Positions 26,610-33,791 of a DNA stretch of 33,791 nucleotides are shown in pieces. Origin of the DNA: an uncultured Pseudomonadota bacterium (GTDB taxonomy: Bacteria; Pseudomonadota; Gammaproteobacteria; Methylococcales; Methylomonadaceae); the NCBI GenBank assembly GCA_903928965.1, contig CAIYSZ010000062.1:1-33791 (forward strand), written 5' to 3'. The translations under genes were made by a program, and so were the position numbers. Positions within the stretch are counted from its first letter, which is position 1, and every line of letters begins with the position of its first letter. The notes under the pieces are model-generated. The model did no database searches. It had not been told where the DNA came from and saw nothing but the letters and a program-made list of their open reading frames with translations.

Positions 26610-27251
26610 TTACAATTTAGACTTCGCGCCCAGGAAATCGCGTTTTTGATAACCGATACGGTAACGATGGCGCAACCAAACCCCGGCCAACGCCGCAACG
26701 ATCAAACCGCAGGACAATACCGTCAAATACACTAAGCCCCGCAATTCCGATAACTCGCGCACCATGCGCTGGTGCTCGGCCATTGCCTGATCCGATCCGG
26801 CGCGCGGGGTCGGCGCGTAATCGGTCAACAACTTGACGTCCACCTTCAATTCCTGCACCGCATCCATGGATTCGGCCAGATTACCGCGGCGCAAACTGTC
26901 CTCCAGAGACTTCAGCTTGCCCTCGACCGTACCGCTGACCAAACTAAACATTTGCCCTTTCAGCGTATTCAATTCGGACATCAAGCCGTTGTTTTCCGTG
27001 GCGTAAACCAAGCTCGCCTCCGCCGTGGCGGCTTGCTTGCGGGCCAAAACCCGCCAAATGGAAGGCGCCGGGGCCAACAGATAGCCCAAAATAAACACCA
27101 AACACACCAAACCGTACACTAAACGCAACAGCAGGCGGTTCACCTTAACCAAATCATGCCGCGACTTCGTGGAATATCCATCCATGGAATACACAAGAAG
27201 CTCGCGTTTACCGGCGTCATCGCCGTCATCATTCTCAGTGTATTCAGCCAT
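26610..27251 (-). CDS. Unknown two-TM protein with extended helical loop
   Basis: I do not recognise a family for this 213-aa protein. A charged N-terminal tail (MAEYTENDDGDD, residues 1-40) precedes TM1 (about 42-62, LVYGLVCLVFILGYLLAP). A loop of roughly 110 residues follows, rich in Ala, Glu and Leu with heptad-like spacing, likely helical or coiled-coil (NGLMSELNTLKGQMF, KLKSLEDSLRRG, SMDAVQELKVDVKLL). TM2 lies at about 174-194 and the tail is basic (RHRYRIGYQKRD). The charges suggest that both ends are cytoplasmic and the loop periplasmic. It lies between argG and eutB, with 148 and 87 nt gaps, and shows no functional link with either. The intact frame and GC-rich codons like those of its neighbours support a real gene. 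Confidence 0.72.
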   Translation of the reverse strand: MAEYTENDDGDDAGKRELLVYSMDGYSTKSRHDLVKVNRLLLRLVYGLVCLVFILGYLLAPAPSIWRVLARKQAATAEASLVYATENNGLMSELNTLKGQMFSLVSGTVEGKLKSLEDSLRRGNLAESMDAVQELKVDVKLLTDYAPTPRAGSDQAMAEHQRMVRELSELRGLVYLTVLSCGLIVAALAGVWLRHRYRIGYQKRDFLGAKSKL

Positions 27252-27351
27252 AGGATTTAGTTATAGTTTTAATAATTTCCGGTTGATTCCCGCGACCGGC
27301 GCCGGCGCGAGGCAAGCCCGCGCATGATCGAAATTCCCAGCCATACGCGGG

Positions 27352-27357
27352 ATTATA
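27352..27357 (-). promoter_or_regulatory. Possible -10 element for the unknown membrane-protein gene
   Basis: The minus strand reads TATAAT here, about 95 nt before the ATG at 27251. No good -35 is found at 16-18 bp. The intervening leader holds a GC-rich palindrome, GCGCCGGCGC (27299-27308), which could fold. The hexamer is perfect; promoter function is uncertain. Confidence 0.3.
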
Positions 27358-27399
27358 CAGAAATCACAAGCGCCGCGCACCATCAAAATAACCGCCCGC

Positions 27400-28611
27400 T
27401 CAACGCCGTTTTTTGGCCGCGATGCGCATGCGCAAAGCATTCAAGCGGATAAAACCTTCCGCATCCTTTTGGTTATAAGCGCCGCCGTCTTCCTCGAAGG
27501 TAGCGATAGACTCGTCGAACAAACTATCGGTTTCCGAACTCCGGCCGACAACCATCACATTGCCTTTATACAATTTGACCCTGACCTTGCCGTTGACGTA
27601 TTGCTGCGACTCATCAATCAAGGTTTGCAGCAACCTACGCTCCGGACTCCACCAATAACCGTTATAAATCAAGGAAGCATAGCGCGGCATCAATTCATCT
27701 TTCAAATGCGCCGCCTCACGGTCCAAAGTCAAGGACTCAATCGCCCGATGCGCCTTCAACATCACCGTACCGGCCGGGGTTTCATAGCATCCGCGCGACT
27801 TCATGCCCACGTAACGGTTCTCCACGATATCCAGCCGCCCCACGCCGTTGGCGCCGGCTATCGTATTCAAGCGCGCCATGACCGAGGCCGGACTCAAGGC
27901 CTCGCCATCAATCGCCACAATATCGCCTTGCCGGTACGTCAACTCCAAATACACCGGCAAATCCGGCGCTTGCTCCGGGGCTACCGACCAGCGCCACATA
28001 TCCTCTTCCGGCTCCGCCCAAGGGTCCTCCAGAATCCGGCCCTCGTAAGAAATGTGCAACAAATTCGCATCCATGGAATACGGCGACGCCTTGCCTTTTT
28101 TCATTTCCACCGGAATGCCATGGCTTTCCGCATAAGCCAGCAATTTTTGCCGCGAATTCAAATCCCATTCCCGCCACGGCGCGATGATCCGAATATCCGG
28201 CCGCAAGGCATAAGCCCCCAACTCAAACCGCACCTGATCGTTGCCCTTGCCGGTAGCGCCATGCGAAACCGCATCCGCGCCGGTTTCATTGGCAATTTCG
28301 ATCAAACGCTTGGCAATCAATGGCCGCGCGATGGAAGTGCCGAGTAAATACTCGCCCTCGTAAACCGTATTGGCCCGGAACATCGGAAACACGAAATCGC
28401 GCGCAAACTCCTCGCGCAAATCGTCGATATAAATTTCCCGCACGCCGGCGGCTTGCGCCTTGGACCGCGCCGGTTCCAACTCCTCGCCCTGGCCGAGATC
28501 GGCGGTAAAAGTCACCACTTCGCAGCTATAAACATCCTGCAACCATTTTAAAATTACCGAAGTGTCCAATCCGCCGGAATAAGCCAACACTACCTTTTTA
28601 ATATCAGACAT
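27400..28611 (-). CDS. argG: Argininosuccinate synthase
   Basis: ArgG joins citrulline and aspartate using ATP to form argininosuccinate, the penultimate step of arginine synthesis in the cytoplasm. The protein has 403 aa and type 1 architecture. Residues 10-18 are the PP-loop AYSGGLDTS of N-type ATP pyrophosphatases. Further signatures are [54 protein letters not shown], and the [19 protein letters not shown] segment. It starts 34 nt after the waaA stop, so cotranscription is likely, and a TATAAT overlapping the waaA stop may give an extra promoter. Confidence 0.98.
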   Translation of the reverse strand: MSDIKKVVLAYSGGLDTSVILKWLQDVYSCEVVTFTADLGQGEELEPARSKAQAAGVREIYIDDLREEFARDFVFPMFRANTVYEGEYLLGTSIARPLIAKRLIEIANETGADAVSHGATGKGNDQVRFELGAYALRPDIRIIAPWREWDLNSRQKLLAYAESHGIPVEMKKGKASPYSMDANLLHISYEGRILEDPWAEPEEDMWRWSVAPEQAPDLPVYLELTYRQGDIVAIDGEALSPASVMARLNTIAGANGVGRLDIVENRYVGMKSRGCYETPAGTVMLKAHRAIESLTLDREAAHLKDELMPRYASLIYNGYWWSPERRLLQTLIDESQQYVNGKVRVKLYKGNVMVVGRSSETDSLFDESIATFEEDGGAYNQKDAEGFIRLNALRMRIAAKKRR

Positions 28612-28644
28612 AAGCCGCCAACAAAAGAAATCAAATAATCAAAT

Positions 28645-28650
28645 ATTATA
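28645..28650 (-). promoter_or_regulatory. Possible internal -10 for argG
   Basis: The minus strand carries a perfect TATAAT that overlaps the waaA stop codon, about 34 nt before the argG ATG. The -35 at 17-18 bp is poor. The 34-nt gap itself is AT-rich, unlike the surrounding coding DNA. An internal promoter is plausible but unproven. Confidence 0.3.
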
Positions 28651-29908
28651 GCGCATCCGCCAACAAGCCCGCCACCCGCCGCGCCGCGCCGCGGTTCGCC
28701 GCCACAAACTCGGCCCCGCGCGCCGCCAACCCCGCGCGCAAACCCGCATCGGCGTAAAGACGCGCCACCGCGGCCGCGACACCGGCGGCATCGCTGCATT
28801 GCCAAGCCGCATCCGCCGCCAACATGCCGGCCGCGATATCGGCAAAATTAAACATATGCGGCCCAAACAACACCGGCGCGCCCGCCGCGGCCGCCTCCAA
28901 CACATTGTGCCCGCCCGCGGCCGCCAAACTGCCGCCGACAAAAGCCACGTCCGCCGCCGCGTACAACATCCGCAACTCGCCCATGCTGTCCGCCAGGTAA
29001 ACATCGCAATCGGCCAAACTCTCCGGCCGCTCGCTACGCCGCGCCAGCCGCAAACCCAAATCTTGCGCCGCGCGCGCCGCCGCCGCAAAACGTTCCGGAT
29101 GCCGGGGCGCAACCAGAACCAACAATTCCGGAATCCGCGCCCGCAACGCGGCTAACTCTCCCAGCAACCAAGCCTCCTCGTCCGCATGGGTGCTGGCCAA
29201 AATCCACACAAAGCGCCCGGCGAACAAAGTCTCCCGCAACCGCCGTCCGGCCTCGGCCACGCCCGGTTCCGGCTGCAAATCGAACTTGATGTTGCCCAAG
29301 GCCGCCACCTGTTCAGGCCGCGCGCCGATGCGCTCAAAACGCCCAACATCCGCCGCCGTCTGCGCGGCGATACCCGTCACGCAAGCCAAGGCCGGCCGAA
29401 TCAAGCCCGGAATTTTCAAATACGCCCGCGCCGAACCCTCGGACAATCGCGCATTGACAATGTACAAAGGAATATTCCGCTCCCGGCAGGCGGCGTAAAG
29501 ATTAGGCCAAATCTCTTTCTCCAGAAACACCGCGCACGTCGGCGCAAAATGCCGCAAAAACCGGTTCACGATAAGCGGCGCATCGTAGGGCAGATACACA
29601 TGATCCACTTGCTCGCCCAACACCGCCCGCACCCGCGCCGAGCCGGTCGGCGTGGTGGTGGTCAACAAAAACCGCGCATCAGGATGCGCGGCCCGCAATT
29701 CGCGTAGCAACAAAAACGCCGCCTCCGCCTCGCCCACCGACACCGCATGCAACCACGCCACGCCGCAGCGGCGCGGAACCGAGTAAAACCCGAAACGTTC
29801 GCCCCAGCGCAAGCGGTAATCCGGAGCCCTAATTCCGCGCCAATACAAGCGCAACAGCAAAAACGGCAACAATAGATAAAACAGAACGCTGTAAGCGGCC
29901 CGCCACAT
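28646..29908 (-). CDS. waaA: 3-deoxy-D-manno-octulosonic acid transferase
   Basis: WaaA (KdtA) adds Kdo from CMP-Kdo to lipid IVA on the inner face of the cytoplasmic membrane, the first step of LPS inner-core assembly. The 420-aa protein has an N-terminal membrane anchor (about 5-22, SVLFYLLLPFLLL). It has the GT30 acceptor-side motif WLHAVSVGE with catalytic Glu60 at the same number as in E. coli. It also has FLEKEIWPNLY (the family usually has ET rather than EK), LGNIKFD, VLVAPRHPERF, and GGHNVLEAAAAGAPVLFGPH for CMP-Kdo binding. It starts 4 nt after ilvA stops, so the two are cotranscribed. Confidence 0.96.
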   Translation of the reverse strand: MWRAAYSVLFYLLLPFLLLRLYWRGIRAPDYRLRWGERFGFYSVPRRCGVAWLHAVSVGEAEAAFLLLRELRAAHPDARFLLTTTTPTGSARVRAVLGEQVDHVYLPYDAPLIVNRFLRHFAPTCAVFLEKEIWPNLYAACRERNIPLYIVNARLSEGSARAYLKIPGLIRPALACVTGIAAQTAADVGRFERIGARPEQVAALGNIKFDLQPEPGVAEAGRRLRETLFAGRFVWILASTHADEEAWLLGELAALRARIPELLVLVAPRHPERFAAAARAAQDLGLRLARRSERPESLADCDVYLADSMGELRMLYAAADVAFVGGSLAAAGGHNVLEAAAAGAPVLFGPHMFNFADIAAGMLAADAAWQCSDAAGVAAAVARLYADAGLRAGLAARGAEFVAANRGAARRVAGLLADAL

Positions 29909-29912
29909 ACGA

Positions 29913-31448
29913 TTAAACCTCTTGCCCGGAAATGCGGCCGCCGGCGAACAAGCGGTAAGCCGGGTCCAAGGTTTGCCGTTGATAAGGCAAACCCAAATTC
30001 TGCAAACAAACCTCGAACCGCTCCCGCTCTCCGCGCAACTGCAAGCCTAGCAATACCTTACCGAAGGCCGCGCCGTGATTACGGTAATGAAACAAACTAA
30101 TATTCCATTGCTCGCCCAAAGCGGTCAAAAACCGTAACAACGCCCCCGGCCGCTCCGGAAACTCCAGGCTATACACACTTTCATCCAAATCGCACGGCGG
30201 ATGGCCGCCCACCATATGCCGGATATGATCCTTGGCCAACTCGCTGCCGCTCAGATCGGTCACGCCGAAACCCTCCGCCGCCAATTGCTCGATCAAATGA
30301 CTTTTATCCCCCTCCAAACCGCTACTACTGATACCCGCGAACACCTGCGCCGAACGGCTGTCGAAATAACGGTAATTAAACTCGGTAATGCTGCGCTTGC
30401 CCAGGATGCGGCAAAATCTTAAAAAACTGCCCGGCGTCTCCGGAATGGTCACCGCCAACAAAATCTCCCGGTGCTCCCCCAAAGAAGTGCGCTCCGCCAC
30501 ATAACGCAAACGGTCAAAATTAATATTCGCCCCGCTGGCCACCGCCACCACGCATTGCTTGCTCAAGCCGCGGCTTTCCACATACTTCTTCAAACCCGCA
30601 ATCGCCAAAGCCCCCGCCGGTTCCGTCACCGCCCGCGTATCATCGAAAATATCCTTGATCGCCGCGCAAATTTCATCGGTGCTGACCGTCACCACCGCAT
30701 CGATATAACGCCGCGCCAATTCAAAAGTCTCCTGGCCGACCTGTTTCACCGCCACCCCATCCGCAAACAGCCCCACCTGCGGCAACACCACCCGCTCCCC
30801 GGCCAGCAAAGCCTGATTCAAACAATCGGCGTCGTCCGGTTCGACCGCGATCACCAAGGTCTCCGGCCGCACGAATTTAACATAAGCCGCAACGCCGGCC
30901 GCCAAGCCGCCGCCGCCCACCGGCACGAAAATAGCGTGAATCGGCCCCGGATGCTGGCGCAAAATCTCCATGCCAATCGTACCCTGCCCGGCGATCACCT
31001 CCGGGTCGTCATACGGATGAATAAAAGTCAAGCCTTTTTCCCGCTCCAGTTCGCGCGCATGCAGCAAGGCCTCGTCATAGGAATCGCCGAACAACACCGT
31101 GCGCGCGCCCATGGCTTTCACCGATTTCACCTTGATTTCGGGCGTGGTTTTCGGCATCACGATCAAGGCCTTGATACCTAATTTATGCGCCGCCAGCGCC
31201 ACCCCTTGCGCGTGATTGCCGGCCGAGGCCGTAATAACCCCCCGCGCCGCCTGCTCCGGGCTCAAGGACACGATTTTGTTATACGCCCCGCGCAGCTTGA
31301 ACGAAAACACAGGCTGCAAATCCTCGCGCTTAATCCACACCTGATTATCCAAACGCTCCGACAGCCCCCGCGCCAAATCCAAAGGAGATTCTATCGCCAC
31401 GTCGTACACCTTGGCGCGCAGAATTTTTTCTATATAAGAGGTCAGCAT
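29913..31448 (-). CDS. ilvA: Biosynthetic threonine ammonia-lyase (threonine deaminase)
   Basis: IlvA converts threonine to 2-oxobutanoate and ammonia with PLP, the entry step of isoleucine synthesis. At 511 aa it is the long, allosteric form. Lys51 in FSFKLRGAYNK is the PLP lysine, with SAGNHAQGVA next to it and the phosphate-binding VPVGGGGLAAG near residue 180. Two ACT-like regulatory domains follow (about 325-410, VTIPETPGSFLRFCRIL; about 420-500, LEFPERPGALLRFLTAL), so feedback by isoleucine and valine is expected. It opens the minus-strand run, with waaA starting 4 nt after its stop. Confidence 0.97.
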   Translation of the reverse strand: MLTSYIEKILRAKVYDVAIESPLDLARGLSERLDNQVWIKREDLQPVFSFKLRGAYNKIVSLSPEQAARGVITASAGNHAQGVALAAHKLGIKALIVMPKTTPEIKVKSVKAMGARTVLFGDSYDEALLHARELEREKGLTFIHPYDDPEVIAGQGTIGMEILRQHPGPIHAIFVPVGGGGLAAGVAAYVKFVRPETLVIAVEPDDADCLNQALLAGERVVLPQVGLFADGVAVKQVGQETFELARRYIDAVVTVSTDEICAAIKDIFDDTRAVTEPAGALAIAGLKKYVESRGLSKQCVVAVASGANINFDRLRYVAERTSLGEHREILLAVTIPETPGSFLRFCRILGKRSITEFNYRYFDSRSAQVFAGISSSGLEGDKSHLIEQLAAEGFGVTDLSGSELAKDHIRHMVGGHPPCDLDESVYSLEFPERPGALLRFLTALGEQWNISLFHYRNHGAAFGKVLLGLQLRGERERFEVCLQNLGLPYQRQTLDPAYRLFAGGRISGQEV

Positions 31449-31480
31449 GATCCGCCCAGCCGCATCAAAATCAATCGGCC

Positions 31481-31510
31481 ATTATCCCATAGCGGCGCTA
31501 CGCACGCCAA
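31481..31510 (-). promoter_or_regulatory. Probable sigma70 promoter of ilvA-waaA-argG
   Basis: On the minus strand, TTGGCG (31505-31510, 4/6) and GATAAT (31481-31486, 5/6) are 18 bp apart. Transcription would start near 31474, about 26 nt before the ilvA ATG. I see no attenuator-like leader peptide. The elements are seen; activity is inferred. Confidence 0.45.
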
Positions 31511-31549
31511 AATTGCGCGCCGGGGCCGCGCAAGAATAGCCGGTTCAAC

Positions 31550-32092
31550 TCACAGACTAGCACCAAGCGGCATGGTGTCAGTTCCGACATAGAGCAAAAT
31601 GCCTAATTTGAACTCATAGCCCGCAACACCCGCCAGTTTTTTAAGCCGCGCAAATCATTCGCCTTCACGGTTGCCGATGATTTGATTTCCACGCCAATTA
31701 ACTGGCCAGCGCTATTTTCAATAACCAGATCGACTTCATATTTATCATGGTCACGGTAGTATTAGCCGATCCCGTCAATAAAAATCGTCCGGGCCGCCGA
31801 TCTTCATCAACACTATTTCTATAACGGCTAACAAGAGCTATGGAGCGCGCTGTATTTCATCAATCACGGCCCGATCCAGATTGCGTATCATCCCGACCGG
31901 ATCTTCCTTGGCCGCCGGCAAAGTTAATGCGTCATCCAGCGTTAAATATCGCATACCATAATCAGCAACTTTCCGCGCCAAGGTTGTTTTACCTGCTTGG
32001 CGGCGGCCCGCAATTAAAACTACCGGCGTATCCGCCAGCGCTTCGGCAATGCGTGATGCAATGAGACGCGGGTATAGCAAGGCGGAATTCAT
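31550..32092 (-). pseudogene. Decayed DUF4143-type AAA ATPase
   Basis: The N-terminal part (32092 down to 31841) encodes 84 residues with Walker A GRRQAGKTTLA (Lys at about 36) and Walker B AVIDEIQRAP. A TAG (31838-31840) then replaces the expected Glu codon, after which LLLAV continues in frame. A frameshift follows within about 31804-31822, and the next frame gives DEDRRPGRFLLTGSAN. Near 31758-31761 the sequence jumps directly to the C-terminal nuclease-like segment YRDHDKYEVDLVIE and GVEIKSSATVKANDLRGL, so the middle of roughly 200 residues is deleted. A run of six A (31637-31642 on this strand) carries another frameshift, after which LAGVAGYEFKLGILLYVG runs to a TGA at 31550. Intact members of this family are AAA ATPases with a C-terminal DUF4143 domain, often near toxin-antitoxin or defence genes. 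Confidence 0.85.
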
Positions 32093-32125
32093 AAAGACAA
32101 CGATAGCTTATAATTCGGAATAAGT

Positions 32126-32260
32126 TTACGTGAATTTCGGAATCAATGCCATACCGCTTTGATCATTGTCGCTGGCTTTCGCGCCATCGGCGCTATAGTC
32201 CGCGTGAATGGCGTCAGTCTCTTCCTGAGTGAGCATGGAATAGTCGAGTTCGGTGGGCAT
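32126..32260 (-). CDS. Small hypothetical protein, 44 aa
   Basis: A 44-codon frame (MPTELDYSMLTQEETDAIHA to LIPKFT) has a good Shine-Dalgarno GAGG 8 nt before the ATG. The predicted product is acidic, with an LTQEETDAIHADY helix-like segment. I recognise no family. It could be a small antitoxin-like or regulatory protein, or the first part of a truncated gene whose 3' end was lost. It sits between the AAA pseudogene and the AIPR gene on the same strand, in a zone of decay. Confidence 0.4.
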   Translation of the reverse strand: MPTELDYSMLTQEETDAIHADYSADGAKASDNDQSGMALIPKFT

Positions 32261-32461
32261 ACGCCTTACCTCTTAACAATGGAAAACTGTAGTGTGGGAG
32301 GCTAGGTGGTTGGGGGAAGTGGTGAATATCGGCCACTTTGTGACAGTCAAAATTTGAAATGAACGGTCACTTCTCGCAGCTAGCCGCCATTCAACGGGGA
32401 GCGAATCGGCACCCTCGATGCATTGAAGCAGCATGTGGTAACGTCCAGGCTGAACGCAGTA

Positions 32462-33631
32462 TTAGGTCTTGTTCGTTAGTAGTTCAAGGGTATCCGGGTC
32501 CACTCGTTCTGTATCGAAAGCAACTACGTTGCCTTCGGGATCGTAAAGAACACCATCTCGTTGGCTAAGGAACACACCGTCTTCGATCAACATCTCGACA
32601 GCGGCAAAGTAGGCAGAGGTTTCACATCGCAATTCTGCGCATATCTTTTTATTTATTCCCGGCTTCCAAGGCTGAGGTGGTAGCAAAGCTCTTACCCTTT
32701 CAACAAACTCGCCAGTAATAACGGAACGTAAGGGAGTTCGGCACGATGGCTGGGAAATACTCGATAGCGCCTTCACGCCCGTTATGCCAAACGTGATTGC
32801 CGCCTTTTCACATGCTGCAAGCACATTATTACGTGATGTCCAACCTCCCATTCGAGCGCTCGCGGATTCCTGAGTATTCAGTTGACGCCAAACCTGCTCG
32901 ATTGCTTTAGGCGTAATTAGGGAGACATCTAGTGTGGCAAGATCTGAGGCCGAGTATGTATATTTGCGAAAGTGTTGTGCCAAAACCAAGAACGCCGTCA
33001 CATAGCGCCAACCTTTAAGGAACCCGTCCGTTGCTTTCCCCTGTGGTCGCAGAATCTCCAACTCGATATCGACTTTCTTCAGGAGCTGAACGATCCTTGG
33101 CCAAACATCGAGCGGTACAGCCCCATTAAAGACTGCCTCGTAAGTGTCCGTTGATCTCATGAACTTGGATTTAAGTGAAGCCGCAAAGTGTGGTTTCTTG
33201 AGCATGAGAGCGACATATCCGGCGGCTGCATATAGTGGCGTCACCAACTCGGCAGGCGGGTGCCCTTGGTTTGCGTAAAAGTTCTTCCTTCGCTCGTAGA
33301 ACAGTCCATGCCGTAATAAGACATCCTCAATATCTCGTTGAATTTTGTCAGTAGCGTGGAGTGAAGCCAACTCGACGTCTGTTTGGTTGTTAGTTGCGCG
33401 AATAATGGCGTCACGTATGGCTTCGTCTTTTGTGACAATTACCTTTACGAGGACGCAACGATCATCAATCGTGTCCGGTTCTTGTTCAAAGTGTCTAAAA
33501 ATCGACTCAGTTGTTTGAAGGCCATTAACGATTTGAATATCACTTGCTTGGATTGATTTGCCTGTAATCGCAGCAGAAGTAGCCAGAATAGTCACGCCAT
33601 TGTTTAGCCACCAGAAATCAGGCGAATTCAT
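32462..33631 (-). CDS. AIPR-type abortive infection protein, 5'-truncated
   Basis: The 389-aa frame starts in the middle of the AIPR (abortive infection/phage resistance) domain. Motifs FWWLNNGVTILA (about 7-18), IVNGLQTTESIF (about 33-44), RATNNQTDVELASLHATDKIQ (about 78-98, the family core) and GLFYERRKNFYANQG are clear. The C-terminal half has no motif I recognise. Intact AIPR proteins usually have some 200-250 more residues before the NNG motif. Reading back from the ATG, the frame stays open for only 11 codons (FRIKATLDN, homologous-looking) and then meets TAA at 33665-33667. The N-terminal part is therefore missing, probably through the mobile element at the window edge. The remaining protein is likely inactive. 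Codons are less GC-rich than in the core genes, in keeping with transfer. Confidence 0.78.
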   Translation of the reverse strand: MNSPDFWWLNNGVTILATSAAITGKSIQASDIQIVNGLQTTESIFRHFEQEPDTIDDRCVLVKVIVTKDEAIRDAIIRATNNQTDVELASLHATDKIQRDIEDVLLRHGLFYERRKNFYANQGHPPAELVTPLYAAAGYVALMLKKPHFAASLKSKFMRSTDTYEAVFNGAVPLDVWPRIVQLLKKVDIELEILRPQGKATDGFLKGWRYVTAFLVLAQHFRKYTYSASDLATLDVSLITPKAIEQVWRQLNTQESASARMGGWTSRNNVLAACEKAAITFGITGVKALSSISQPSCRTPLRSVITGEFVERVRALLPPQPWKPGINKKICAELRCETSAYFAAVEMLIEDGVFLSQRDGVLYDPEGNVVAFDTERVDPDTLELLTNKT

Positions 33632-33652
33632 GTTATCGAGCGTTGCCTTTAT

Positions 33653-33791
33653 CCTGAATCCGTGTTAAATTCACGCAAAACGGCCACAAGCATATGATAA
33701 ATAAGTTATAATACAGCTTTGCGCTATTCACCCATTTTGACTATGGCACGTTTTAAGCTTAAAGAATCCAAGAAGGAACTAACCTCCTATG
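33653..33791 (+). mobile_element. Left end of a probable insertion sequence
   Basis: AIPR-like coding sense stops at about 33652, and a sequence starting CCTGAATCCGTG begins there. It is followed by AT-rich DNA with a perfect TATAAT (33707-33712) and then an ORF opening with a transposase-like N-terminus (33743). Many IS1380-family ends begin with CC and create 4-5 bp target repeats; TTTAT or TTAT just before 33653 could be one. The right end is outside the window, so neither inverted repeat nor target duplication can be confirmed. Confidence 0.38.
33743..33791 (+). CDS. Start of a putative transposase, cut by the window end
   Basis: Only 16 codons are visible (MARFKLKESKKELTSY). A basic start followed by LTSY is like the N-termini I remember for IS1380-type transposases, where an LTSYAGL-like motif is common. 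TATAAT at 33707-33712 could be its -10. It runs divergent from the truncated AIPR gene. The family assignment is tentative because so little sequence is present. Confidence 0.35.
   Translation, partial: MARFKLKESKKELTSY

Noticed and set aside
27469..28347. 292-aa frame opposite argG
   Set aside because: Lies entirely antisense to a clear argG. The composition is that of a GC-rich complement and no motif is seen.
28639..29707. Overlapping frames of 157 and 173 aa within waaA, on either strand
   Set aside because: Arg/Trp/Pro-rich shadows of waaA; the WaaA frame has all family motifs over its full length.
30471..31181. 236-aa frame opposite ilvA
   Set aside because: Antisense shadow of ilvA, His/Arg/Gln-rich, with no recognisable domain.
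32359..32568. 69-aa plus-strand frame before the AIPR gene end
   Set aside because: It overlaps the AIPR C-terminal coding region antisense, has no ribosome-binding site, and encodes nothing I recognise. The 200 nt at 32261-32461 otherwise show no gene.

Overview
The window looks like a chromosomal segment of a GC-rich gammaproteobacterium. A Gram-negative origin is shown by lolA, waaA (Kdo transferase) and a PBP1b-type mrcB. The protein sequences would fit a methanotroph-like (Methylococcales) relative, but nothing in the window proves the genus.

Left third (1-17,329), surface and accessory region. A 1,621-aa RHS/YD-repeat protein (299-5164) carries a Sec signal peptide, a TPR-like segment, an N-terminal C39-peptidase-like domain with a visible Cys/His/Asp triad, and a glycine-rich C-terminal tip. 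Its stop codon overlaps the start of a small two-TM protein (5164-5580), arranged like a toxin tip with its immunity or partner gene. Next comes a giant 3,875-aa AIDA-type strand-loop-strand repeat protein (5702-17329). It has no signal peptide and no autotransporter barrel, and ends in a motif like that of type I-secreted RTX proteins. It is built from two families of long-period modules and contains an internal copy of its own C-terminal cap domain.

Middle (17,330-24,312), core genes and a two-component system. A strong extended -10 precedes mrcB-lolA, which form an apparent operon. tag (3-methyladenine-DNA glycosylase I) is convergent to it. An AT-rich gap of about 770 bp with a possible Fur box precedes a FixL/FixJ-like pair (PAS-PAS histidine kinase and NarL/FixJ response regulator) joined by an ATGA overlap.

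Right part (24,358-31,448), a minus-strand run in transcription order: ilvA, waaA, argG, an unknown two-TM coiled-coil protein, eutB and eutC. eutB and eutC overlap by 4 nt and have no microcompartment, reactivase or permease genes in view.

Right end (31,450-33,791), a decaying accessory zone. It holds a DUF4143-type AAA ATPase pseudogene with at least four lesions, a 44-codon small ORF with a good ribosome-binding site, and a 5'-truncated AIPR (abortive infection) gene. The last bases appear to be the left end of an insertion sequence (possibly IS1380-like) that interrupted the AIPR gene. No tRNA, rRNA or CRISPR array was seen.
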